From contig LM655194.1 in NCBI GenBank assembly GCA_000824825.2, forward strand, positions 365,532-429,531: a stretch of 64,000 nucleotides of DNA. Reading direction: 5' to 3'. Positions within the stretch are counted from its first letter, which is position 1, and the number at the start of each line of letters is the position of its first letter. Position numbers and translations under genes: made by a program. The notes under the pieces were generated by a model. That model did not search any database, was not told the origin of the DNA, and saw nothing but the letters and a program-made list of their open reading frames with translations. This stretch comes from Mesorhizobium sp. ORS 3324. GTDB lineage: Bacteria; Pseudomonadota; Alphaproteobacteria; Rhizobiales; Rhizobiaceae. Below, piece by piece: positions 33,396-41,419 of the stretch.

Positions 33396-34808
33396 CTAGT
33401 CTCGCGGCAAGATCTTGCCCGGGTTCATGATGTTGAGCGGATCGAGCGCCTGCTTGATCGTGCGCATGACGTCGACGCCGTGGCCGAGTTCGTGGCGCAG
33501 GAAACCGACCTTGCCCTGGCCGATGCCGTGCTCGCCTGTGCAGGTCCCGTCCATGGCGATCGCGCGCATGTTGAGCCTGGCGACGAATTTTTCCGCGAGT
33601 GCGATCTCCTGGGGGTTATCGAGGTCCATCAGCACCAGCACATGGAAATTGCCGTCGCCGGCATGGCCGACGATCGGCGCGATAAGCCCCATCTCGGCGA
33701 TGTCGGCCTCGGTTTCGGTGACGCACTCGGCAAGCCGCGAGATCGGCACGCAGACATCGGTCGAAAGCCCCTTGGCGCCGGGACGCAGCGTCAGCGACGA
33801 CCAGTAGGCGTCGTGCCGCGCCTTCCAGAGCTTCGTCCGCTCCTCGGCGACGCTGGTCCACAGGAACGGCCCGCCGCCATTTTCCTCGGCTATCATGCCG
33901 AAGGTTTCGGCCTGTTCGGCGACGCCCGCGTCGCTGCCGTGGAATTCGACGAACAGGCATGGGCTCTCGGGATAGTCGAGCTTCGAATAATTCTTCAGCG
34001 CCCGCATCTGCAGCGCGTTGACCAGTTCGATGCGCGCCACCGGGATGCCCATCTGGATGGTCGCGATCACCGCGTTGCATGCGGCTTCCAGGGTCGGGAA
34101 CGGGCAGACGCCACCCGAGATCGCCTGCGGGATGCCCTGCAGCCGAAGCGTCAGCGACGTGATGATGCCGAGCGTGCCTTCCGAGCCCACCAAAAGCCGT
34201 GTCAGATCGTAGCCGGCCGAGCTCTTCTTCGCCCGCTTGCCGGTCGTCACGGCCTCGCCGTCCGCCATTACCGCCGTCAGCGACAGCACGTTCTCGCGCA
34301 TCGTGCCGTAGCGCACGGCGTTGGTGCCCGAGGCGCGCGTCGCCGCCATGCCGCCGAGCGAGGCATTGGCGCCGGGATCGATCGGGAAGAACAGGCCGGT
34401 GTCGCGCAGGTGCCGGTTGAGGTCCTCGCGCGTCACCCCGGGTTCGACTGTGCAGTCGAGATCCTGCGGGTTGACCGAAAGGATGCGGTTCATGCGCGAG
34501 GTGTCGATCGAGATGCCGCCGCCCGGCGCATTGGTGTGGCCCTCGAGCGAGGAGCCGACGCCGAAGGCGATGACCGGCACGCGGTGCGCGGCGCAGGCGC
34601 GCACGATCTCCTGCACCTCCGAAGCGCTCTCCACGAAGACGACGCCGTCCGGCGCCTGGGTCGGGATATAGGTGGTGGTGTGCGCGTGCTGGCCGCGGAT
34701 CGCCTCGCCGGTCTGAAAACGCTCGCCGAACTGTTGCTTGAGGATGCCGAGCACCGTGGCGATGCCTTCCTCGTTGCGCTCGACGGGATTGAGGTCGCTC
34801 AAAGCCAT
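33396..34808 (-). CDS. FAD-binding dehydrogenase of the D-lactate dehydrogenase/glycolate oxidase GlcD family
   Basis: 470 residues from ATG 34808, with GGAGG eight bases upstream. The FAD-binding PCMH domain holds FGVGSSLEGHTNAPGGG and LLVGSEGTLGIITSLTL. The C-terminal half has the conserved HAGDGNFHVLVLMD and GEHGIGQGKVGFL blocks around the catalytic histidine. The family oxidises D-2-hydroxy acids and passes electrons to cytochrome c or quinone; no glcE/glcF partners are beside it, which favours the single-subunit D-lactate dehydrogenase type. Confidence 0.88.
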   Translation of the reverse strand: MALSDLNPVERNEEGIATVLGILKQQFGERFQTGEAIRGQHAHTTTYIPTQAPDGVVFVESASEVQEIVRACAAHRVPVIAFGVGSSLEGHTNAPGGGISIDTSRMNRILSVNPQDLDCTVEPGVTREDLNRHLRDTGLFFPIDPGANASLGGMAATRASGTNAVRYGTMRENVLSLTAVMADGEAVTTGKRAKKSSAGYDLTRLLVGSEGTLGIITSLTLRLQGIPQAISGGVCPFPTLEAACNAVIATIQMGIPVARIELVNALQMRALKNYSKLDYPESPCLFVEFHGSDAGVAEQAETFGMIAEENGGGPFLWTSVAEERTKLWKARHDAYWSSLTLRPGAKGLSTDVCVPISRLAECVTETEADIAEMGLIAPIVGHAGDGNFHVLVLMDLDNPQEIALAEKFVARLNMRAIAMDGTCTGEHGIGQGKVGFLRHELGHGVDVMRTIKQALDPLNIMNPGKILPRD

Positions 34809-34866
34809 GATTTCCTCCGCGAATGGACCAGCGGCCACTCTTGTAATGCAGCTATGGATGATGCCT

Positions 34867-34920
34867 AAAGCAATTCCAGGAAAAGTGTGAAGCGGTTTCC
34901 GTCCGGAATTGCACCAAACA
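34867..34920. repeat. Dispersed rhizobial palindromic repeat, copy 3
   Basis: GCAATTCCAGGAAAAGTGTG, then GCGGTTTCCGTCCGGAATTGC; the same family as 1791-1843. It lies between the divergent dehydrogenase and thioesterase genes. Confidence 0.8.
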
Positions 34921-34971
34921 ACCAGAACCGCACCAGCCACACCCCGTCCAGCGACGATCGAGGAAAACCAG

Positions 34972-35457
34972 ATGACGATGCCCGCGCCTATCATTTCCAA
35001 GCCGATGGCGATCGAGAAGGACTGGATCGACTATAACGGCCATCTCAACATGGCCTATTACAACGTGCTGTTCGACCGCTGCTCGGACGAAGCCTTCGAA
35101 TTGATGGGCATGGGGCCGAACTACGCCAAGGAGCGCCGCCTGACCATCTACACGGCCGAAGTTCACGTCTGTTACGTGCAGGAGCTGCATCTCGACCACA
35201 GGGTGAAGGTCTCGTTCCAGCTGATCGACCACGACGAGAAGCGGCTGAGGGCCTATCAGGAAATCCGCCATGTCGACGGCTGGCTGGCCGCGACGTCCGA
35301 GCAGCTTGCGCTGCATGTCGATATGGCCGGACCGAAGGTCGCACCCTTTCCGGCCGATGTGATGGCGCGGGTTGAAGCCATGCGCGCGGCCCATGCGGCG
35401 CTGCCGATGCCGGAGCGCGCCGGCCGCTCGATCGGCATCAAACGCAAGAGCGCTTGA
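34972..35457 (+). CDS. Hotdog-fold thioesterase
   Basis: 161 residues from ATG 34972 with GAGGAAA upstream. The DYNGHLNMAYYNVLFDRCSDEAF block is the 4-hydroxybenzoyl-CoA thioesterase type active-site loop and helix, and VCYVQELHLDHRVKVSFQLIDH forms the central strand. The protein should hydrolyse acyl-CoA esters; similar domains occur fused to carnitine dehydrogenase. The substrate is unknown. Confidence 0.85.
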   Translation: MTMPAPIISKPMAIEKDWIDYNGHLNMAYYNVLFDRCSDEAFELMGMGPNYAKERRLTIYTAEVHVCYVQELHLDHRVKVSFQLIDHDEKRLRAYQEIRHVDGWLAATSEQLALHVDMAGPKVAPFPADVMARVEAMRAAHAALPMPERAGRSIGIKRKSA

Positions 35458-35601
35458 AAACCGACGCTCCCGCGTTAACCTTACCAAGGTTTTAACGTGA
35501 ACAAGCCATTCGAGCCCGTTGAACGACTCAGTGGCGCGTTCGAAAACCGGCGTACCGGGTTACGCGCGGGCGGCAGGCGGAATGCGGCGCGAGGACAGTG
35601 C

Positions 35602-35817
35602 ATGAAAACCGACATCAAGATCGAAGTGGAGCGGCTGGCGGCCGATCCGCGCATCACCGATTATGATTTCTGGCGATCGCTGAAGAACGTCGACAACGAG
35701 ATCTTCCACATCGCCAACAACAACGAGCCTATCCCCTTCGATATGATCCGCTGGCGCGCGATCCTGAGGCAGGCGCGCATGAAGCGCGGTCACACCGAGC
35801 CCTCAGCGCTGCCTTAA
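35602..35817 (+). CDS. Small hypothetical protein
   Basis: 71 residues from ATG 35602; a GTG at 35497 would add 35 residues but the extension has no strong character. The protein has DYDFWRSLKNVDNEIFHIANNNEPIPFDMIRW, an amphipathic acidic middle with several aromatics. I do not recognise a family. It overlaps the 3' end of the convergent Lrp gene by 15 bases. Confidence 0.6.
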   Translation: MKTDIKIEVERLAADPRITDYDFWRSLKNVDNEIFHIANNNEPIPFDMIRWRAILRQARMKRGHTEPSALP

Positions 35818-36279
35818 ACTGCCAAGCGGCGAGCGCGGCTCGACCGGCGACGATTGGATGATGGCGGTGTTGGTCATCGCATAGGGAATGATCTTGTCGA
35901 TCACCCGCTCCAGCTCGGCCACCGAGCCGACATGCGCCAGCGCAATGAAGCAATCCTCGCCGGTCACCCGGTCGCATTGCGCGATTTCCGGCAGGTCGCG
36001 GATGATCTCCGTCACGACGGAAAGCTGCCCCGGCACCGGCCGGATCCTGAGCCATGCCGACAGCTTCATGCCGAGCGCTACCGGATTGATTCTGACCGTA
36101 TAGGCCTCGATCACGCCGTTCTCCTGCAGCTTGCGGATGCGTTCGGCCACGCTCGGCGCCGAGAGCCCGACGACGCGCGCCAGCTCCGCCGTGCTGGTGC
36201 GCGCATCCCGTTCCAGGATCCGCAGGATCTTGAGGTCAGCCGCATCGAGATCTGCATTTTCATTTCGAAGGCGTTTCAC
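35803..36279 (-). CDS. Lrp/AsnC family transcriptional regulator
   Basis: 158 residues. A helix-turn-helix (TSTAELARVVGLSAPSVAERIRKLQENGVI) is followed by the RAM ligand-binding domain (CDRVTGEDCFIALAHVGSVAELERVIDKI). Members sense amino acids. It faces an EamA-type exporter, a common pairing in which the regulator controls amino acid export. Confidence 0.94.
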   Translation of the reverse strand: MKRLRNENADLDAADLKILRILERDARTSTAELARVVGLSAPSVAERIRKLQENGVIEAYTVRINPVALGMKLSAWLRIRPVPGQLSVVTEIIRDLPEIAQCDRVTGEDCFIALAHVGSVAELERVIDKIIPYAMTNTAIIQSSPVEPRSPLGSLRQR

Positions 36280-36367
36280 GGAAATTCTCTTTCTTCAGAC
36301 TAGATAGAGGCCAGTCCGCCTTTTATTTTCCATATAAAGCACAAGTTTCGCCTGCGATAATGAGCGC

Positions 36368-37276
36368 ATGAAATCCCAAGCGCAAGTTCCAACCGCAAGC
36401 CAGGTCGCCGGCGACACCGGCCGCCCTGCCCTCGGCGGGCTCGCCAACGCGCTGCCGCCTCATGTCTGGTTCGGCGTCAGCGCCATCTTCCACTATCTCG
36501 GGCCGGCCTTCGCCGTGCTGCTGTTCGCTCAGGTCGGCGTGCTCGGCATGGCCTGGCTGCGCATCGCAACGGCCGCGCTCATCTTCGCGCCGCTCACCAG
36601 GCCATGGACGGTCTTCGCTCGCGCCGACCGCTCGGCCCGCCTGCTTCTGTTGGCCTTCGGCGCCTGTCTTGCGGTGATGAACTGCTCGTTCTATCTGGCG
36701 CTCGACCGGCTGCCGATCTCGCTGGTCGCCGCTGTCGAATTCGTCGGCACCATTGGCGTCGCGCTGGTCGGACTCAGAAGCCGGCGCAACCTTGCGGCGC
36801 TGGCCATCGCCGTCGCCGGCACCTTGCTGCTGGTCGACATCAAATGGTCCAGCGATCCCGTCGGCCTGTTCTGGGCCTTCCTCAACGGCGCGCTGTTCGT
36901 CGGCTACATCGTGCTTGGCCACCGCGTCGCCCAGACCGGCATCGGCATTGCCGGCCTCGGCACGGCCATGGCGATCGCTTTCCTGGTCGTATTGCCCATC
37001 GGCTTCAGCGAGGCGCTGCCGGCCTTCTCGGCGCCGCAACTGTTGATCGCCGCCATCGGCGTCGGCGTCTGCTCCTCGGTCATCCCCTACATCTGCGACC
37101 AGCTCGCCATGGCGCGGCTGCCGCGCGCGAGCTTTGCCTTGATGCTCTCACTCTTGCCGCTCACTGCGACGCTGATCGGCGTCATCGTGCTCAGACAAGT
37201 TCCCAGCCTAACCGACTGCCTCGGCATCGCGCTGGTCGTGGCCGGCGTCGCCATGCATAAGCCGGCGCCGGAGTGA
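36368..37276 (+). CDS. EamA family drug/metabolite exporter (RhtA-like)
   Basis: 302 residues with ten membrane helices in two repeated EamA halves; the first begins with WFGVSAIFHYLGPAFAVLLFAQVGVLGMAW and the second with GLFWAFLNGALFVGYIVLGH. It resembles the RhtA subgroup, which exports threonine and homoserine. Adjacent to a divergent Lrp-type gene, so the substrate is probably an amino acid. This is inference. Confidence 0.87.
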   Translation: MKSQAQVPTASQVAGDTGRPALGGLANALPPHVWFGVSAIFHYLGPAFAVLLFAQVGVLGMAWLRIATAALIFAPLTRPWTVFARADRSARLLLLAFGACLAVMNCSFYLALDRLPISLVAAVEFVGTIGVALVGLRSRRNLAALAIAVAGTLLLVDIKWSSDPVGLFWAFLNGALFVGYIVLGHRVAQTGIGIAGLGTAMAIAFLVVLPIGFSEALPAFSAPQLLIAAIGVGVCSSVIPYICDQLAMARLPRASFALMLSLLPLTATLIGVIVLRQVPSLTDCLGIALVVAGVAMHKPAPE

Positions 37277-37330
37277 CCCACCACCGACGGCGCCACTCGC
37301 AGACCGGGCCTACCTGAGTATCAACACAGC

Positions 37331-38218
37331 TCAGGCCAGCTTCTCCCTGAGGAAGGCGACCGTCCTCCCCCAGGCAAGGTCGGCCGCCTTCTTGTCGTAG
37401 CGCGCGGCCGAGGTGTCGTTGTTGAAGGCGTGGTTGACGCCGTCATAGACATAGATCTTGTAATCGACATGCGCGGCGTCGAGCGCCTTCCTGTAGGCGT
37501 CGATGCCGGCGTCGATACGCTCGTCCAGCCCGGCATAATGCAACAGCAGCGCCGCCTTGATCTTCGGCACATCCTCGGCTTTCGGCTGCATGCCGTAATA
37601 GGCGACGCCGGCACTGAGGTCCGGGGCGTGGACGGCGAGCGTGTTCACCGTGCCGCCACCCCAGCAGAAGCCGACCGCTCCGACCTTGCCGTTGCCGTCC
37701 CTGTCGCCCTTGAGATAGGCGACCGTCGCCACGCCATCGGCCGCGACTTGGGCAGCATCGAGCCTGGTGAACATGTCGCGCGCCTTGTCCACATCCGCCG
37801 GCGTGCCGCCGAGCGGCGACAGGAAATCAGGTGCCAGCGCGACGAAGCCTTCCAGCGCAACGCGCCGGGCGACGTCGCGGATATGCGGGTTGAGCCCCCG
37901 GTTCTCATGGACGACAATGACCGCTCCCAGCTTGCTGGCCAGGCTTGCCGGCTTGACCAGATAGCCTTTCATCTCACCACTGCTGCCCGGATAGCTGATG
38001 TCCTCACCCTTCACCCTCGGATCGTCCTCGGCGACGATCTCCGCCTTGGCGGAATTGGCCGCCAGCATAGGCGCGATCGCGGCGGCCGCCGCGCCCGATC
38101 CGGCGAGCCTGGTCAGCTGCTCCATGAAGCGCCGCCGGTCGAGCGTCAGGTGCGTGTACTCATCATAGGCATCGATCATCGCCTGGGTGATGACAGGCTT
38201 GGCAACAGTTTCGGTCAT
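37331..38218 (-). CDS. Dienelactone hydrolase family protein with twin-arginine-like leader
   Basis: 295 residues from ATG 38218 with GAGGA upstream. Residues 27-60 carry DRRRFMEQLTRLAGSGAAAAAIAPML, a Tat-like segment, so the enzyme may be exported. The alpha/beta hydrolase core has VIVVHENRGLNPHIRDVARR, the nucleophile GFCWGGG (Cys), Asp in YAGLDERID and His in GVNHAFNN, the dienelactone hydrolase triad. The substrate is unknown; carboxymethylenebutenolidase is only the family name. Confidence 0.9.
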   Translation of the reverse strand: MTETVAKPVITQAMIDAYDEYTHLTLDRRRFMEQLTRLAGSGAAAAAIAPMLAANSAKAEIVAEDDPRVKGEDISYPGSSGEMKGYLVKPASLASKLGAVIVVHENRGLNPHIRDVARRVALEGFVALAPDFLSPLGGTPADVDKARDMFTRLDAAQVAADGVATVAYLKGDRDGNGKVGAVGFCWGGGTVNTLAVHAPDLSAGVAYYGMQPKAEDVPKIKAALLLHYAGLDERIDAGIDAYRKALDAAHVDYKIYVYDGVNHAFNNDTSAARYDKKAADLAWGRTVAFLREKLA

Positions 38219-38458
38219 GTCTGTCCTCGACGGCTGTTTGACGCGCAAGATAGGGTTGAAGCCCGCATGGTCCAGCACGGATGGATTGCGATTTGGCCTG
38301 AACCGTTCGTTGACGGGAACGTATCCGTCGCAGCGGTGATGCCCAAGGCACGCATCACATTTTGGTCATTTCCGAAAGCCTTGATGGTGCTGTCACACTA
38401 GGAAGGGAAAGCTGCCGATGCGGTCGGCCCGATCCAAAACGACGAAGAGGGGAATGCC

Positions 38459-38896
38459 ATGAACGTCCAGGATATCATCAACACCGTTTCGCAAAAGGCA
38501 GGGTTGGACCAAGCGACCACCGAAAAGGTCGTCGGCACCATCTTCTCGGTGCTCGAGCACGAGGCGGAGGGCACCAGCGTTTCGTCCTTCTTCGCCAAGA
38601 TCCCCGGCGCCGATGCGCTGGCCCAGCAGTACGATGTGATGGCGGCCGGCGCCGCGTCTGGTTCGGGCGGCGGCTTGCTGTCGTCGCTGCAGGGCGCGCT
38701 TGGTGGCGTGCTCGGCGAAAAGGCCGGCGCGCTGATCAACGGCGTCGCGGCGCTCAAAGCGTCCGGCCTCGACATGGCGCAGATCCGTCAGGCCGGCGAG
38801 ACTTTGATCAAGCAGGCCGAAGCGGCCGCCGGTCCGGATCTCACCAACCAGGTGCTCGGCCAGGTGCCCAGCCTGAGGGGCCATCTCGGCCTCTGA
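38459..38896 (+). CDS. Small helical protein, DUF937/DUF2780-like
   Basis: 145 residues from ATG 38459 with GAGGGG upstream. MNVQDIINTVSQKAGLDQATTEKVVG and a glycine-rich centre (GAASGSGGGLLSSLQGALGGVLG) recall the DUF2780/DUF937 type, which is of unknown function. No signal peptide is evident. It converges on the glucose dehydrogenase gene. Confidence 0.6.
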   Translation: MNVQDIINTVSQKAGLDQATTEKVVGTIFSVLEHEAEGTSVSSFFAKIPGADALAQQYDVMAAGAASGSGGGLLSSLQGALGGVLGEKAGALINGVAALKASGLDMAQIRQAGETLIKQAEAAAGPDLTNQVLGQVPSLRGHLGL

Positions 38897-38919
38897 AACC
38901 GGGATTGGATAAGCAAAGT

Positions 38920-41238
38920 CTACTTCGCCAGCGTGTAGGCCATCACATAATCGCCCGGCTTGGTGCCGACCGAGCCGTGGCCGCCGGCGACGATGACCAC
39001 GAACTGCCGGCCGTCGGCGACCGTGTAGGTCATCGGCGTCGACTGCCCGCCCGCCGGCAGCCTTGCCCGCCATAGCTGCCGGCCGGTGGTGAGATCGTAG
39101 GCGCGCAGATAGTCGTCGACCGCGGCTCCGAGGAAGGCGACGCCGCCGGCGGTGATCATCGGCCCGCCAATACCCGGGACGCCGACCTTGAACGGGAGCG
39201 GCAGCGGCGTCATGTCGTAGACGGTGCCGTTGCGATGCTTGTAGGCGATGTTTCCGGTCCTGAGATCGACGCCGGCGACATAGCCCCACGGCGGCGCCTG
39301 GCAGGGAATGCCGAGCGGCGACAGGAACGGCTTCATCATCACCGCGTAGGGCGCGCCCTCGTTGCGGTTCAGCCCCTGTTCGCTGCCTTTGGTGCCCTCG
39401 CCCGGCGGCGGCACCTCGGCACGCGGTATGAGCCTGGACGTGAAGGCGAGATAGGTCGGCATGCCGAACATCACCTGCCGCACCGGGTCGACGGCGACGC
39501 CGCCCCAGTTGAAGACGCCGAAATTGCCGGGGTAGATCAGCGAGCCCTGCACCGATGGCGGCGTGTAGCGCCCCTCGTAGCGCAATTTCCTGAGCGCGAT
39601 CCGGCACGCCAGCTGGTCGAACATGGTGATGCCCCACATGTCCGCGCCGGTCAGCGGCCTGGGATTGAACGAAAGTCCGGATTCCGGCTGCGTCGGCGAC
39701 GCGCGATCGCCTTCGATCGCGCCGCCCGGCGCCGGCATCTCCTTCACTGGAATGATCGGCTCGCCGTTGCGCCGGTCGAGCATATAGACGTCGCCCTGCT
39801 TGGTCGGCACGATCAGCGCCGGCACGATCGCACCGCCGGCGGAGGTGATGTCGATTAGCGTCGGCTGCGCGGGCACATCCATGTCCCACAGATCGTGATG
39901 CACCAGTTGGCGAACCCAGCGCACTTTTCCGGTGCTGAGGTCGAGCGCGGTGATCGAGGAGGAGAATTTCTCGACATTGGCGCTGCGGCCCATGCCGAGT
40001 TGGTCGGGCGTCTGGTTGCCGAGCGGCAGGTAAAGCAGGCCGAGCTTCTCGTCGGCGCTCGCTGTCGACCACATGTTGGGCGAGTTGTTCGTGTATTTCT
40101 GTCCGGCCGGCAGCGGCGTCGTCTGGTCCGGATTGCCGGAATCCCAATTCCAAAGCAGCGCGCCGGTGCCGGCGTCGTAAGCGCGGATGACGCCCGACGG
40201 CTCCTCGGTCGAATAATTGTCGTTGACCGCGCCGCCGACGATGATCTTGCCGTCGATGATGAGCGGCGCCGAAGTCGAATAGTAATAGCCCGACTTCGGA
40301 TAGGGCATATTGGCAAGCAGGTTCAGCGTGCCCGCCTCGGCGAAAGCTGGGCAAACTTGGCCGTTGGCGGCGTCGAGCGCGATCAGTCGCGCATCCGACG
40401 TCGGCAGATAGATACGCCCGGCGCAGGGCTGCCCGGCGGCGGTCTTGGGATCGGCGTAATAGGACACGCCGCGGCAGGTCTGGTGCTGGCGATTGGGGTC
40501 AGGCTTCACCTTGGGATCGTAGCGCCACTTCTCCTTGCCGGTCGCGGCATCGATGGCGATGGCGAAATTGTGCGGCGTGCAGATGAAAAGCGCATCGCTC
40601 ACTTTCAGCGGGGTGACCTGGTAGGTAGTCTCCTCGATGTCGTCGGGACCTTTCAGATCGCCGGTGCGGTAGGTCCAGGCCGGCCGCAGCCTGGCGACAT
40701 TGTCCGGCGTGATCTGGTCGAGCGGCGAATAGCGCTGGCCGAATGGCGTGCGGCCGTAGAAGTGCCATTCGCCCGCCGGCATGTCGCCGCCGAGATTGGC
40801 CGCCGGCGTCACCTTGTCGGTGTCGAGCGCGCCGCCGATATCCGTGGAGTCGACGGTCATCGAATAGCCGGCCACCGCAAGCGAGGCGAGCACCGCCAGG
40901 ATCAGCGGCGCGCGTCCATCCGGACCGGTGAAACCCCGTCTTGCCCATGGCGTCAGCAGCCAGAGCGCGACGAGGACGATGACGCCGCCGCGCGGGCCAA
41001 GCTGCCACCAGTCGAAGCCGGTTTCCCACACCGCCCAGCAGAGAGAGGCGAGCACGATCGCCGCATAGAGCCAGAGCCCCCTCGATTTGCGGCGAAAGAT
41101 GAGCCAGGCCGTAACCAGGAAGGCGAGGCCAGTAATCAGGTAGTACCAGCTGCCGCCCAGCGTCATGAGCCAGATGCCGCCACCGCCGAGAACCAGACCG
41201 ATGAGCAAGAGGACGAGGGAGGTGACGGTGACAGCCAA
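38920..41238 (-). CDS. gcd: Membrane-bound PQQ-dependent dehydrogenase, glucose/quinate/shikimate family
   Basis: About 772 residues. The TTG at 41236-41238 is preferred as start because AAGGAG lies 7 bases before it; no better ATG gives the first membrane helix. Five N-terminal membrane helices (about 5-135) are followed by an eight-bladed quinoprotein propeller with NQTPDQLGMG, FVRQLVHHDLWDMDVPAQP and GGVAFLGAAVDDYLRAYD-like blocks. It oxidises an aldose or a cyclic polyol in the periplasm and passes electrons to ubiquinone. No pqq synthesis genes are in the window. Confidence 0.9.
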   Translation of the reverse strand: MAVTVTSLVLLLIGLVLGGGGIWLMTLGGSWYYLITGLAFLVTAWLIFRRKSRGLWLYAAIVLASLCWAVWETGFDWWQLGPRGGVIVLVALWLLTPWARRGFTGPDGRAPLILAVLASLAVAGYSMTVDSTDIGGALDTDKVTPAANLGGDMPAGEWHFYGRTPFGQRYSPLDQITPDNVARLRPAWTYRTGDLKGPDDIEETTYQVTPLKVSDALFICTPHNFAIAIDAATGKEKWRYDPKVKPDPNRQHQTCRGVSYYADPKTAAGQPCAGRIYLPTSDARLIALDAANGQVCPAFAEAGTLNLLANMPYPKSGYYYSTSAPLIIDGKIIVGGAVNDNYSTEEPSGVIRAYDAGTGALLWNWDSGNPDQTTPLPAGQKYTNNSPNMWSTASADEKLGLLYLPLGNQTPDQLGMGRSANVEKFSSSITALDLSTGKVRWVRQLVHHDLWDMDVPAQPTLIDITSAGGAIVPALIVPTKQGDVYMLDRRNGEPIIPVKEMPAPGGAIEGDRASPTQPESGLSFNPRPLTGADMWGITMFDQLACRIALRKLRYEGRYTPPSVQGSLIYPGNFGVFNWGGVAVDPVRQVMFGMPTYLAFTSRLIPRAEVPPPGEGTKGSEQGLNRNEGAPYAVMMKPFLSPLGIPCQAPPWGYVAGVDLRTGNIAYKHRNGTVYDMTPLPLPFKVGVPGIGGPMITAGGVAFLGAAVDDYLRAYDLTTGRQLWRARLPAGGQSTPMTYTVADGRQFVVIVAGGHGSVGTKPGDYVMAYTLAK

Positions 41239-41419
41239 GACGGTACTCCTTCGACTGTTGCGCCGCGCGGCGCCTCTCAGGCAACGGCGTGCCGTCCCTG
41301 CCCTGCCGGCAGCTTTCCCTCCCCGGCCGCGCCTGTCAAGCGAACCGGAGCAGCGCAAAAATGGAACAAAACGTAGACGCTTCTGGCCTTTCGCTGCCGA
41401 ATCACTACATTCGGGGGCG

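Noticed and set aside
34852..35487. 211-residue frame opposite the thioesterase gene
   Set aside because: It overlies a recognised hotdog thioesterase and the copy-3 repeat; no domain of its own.
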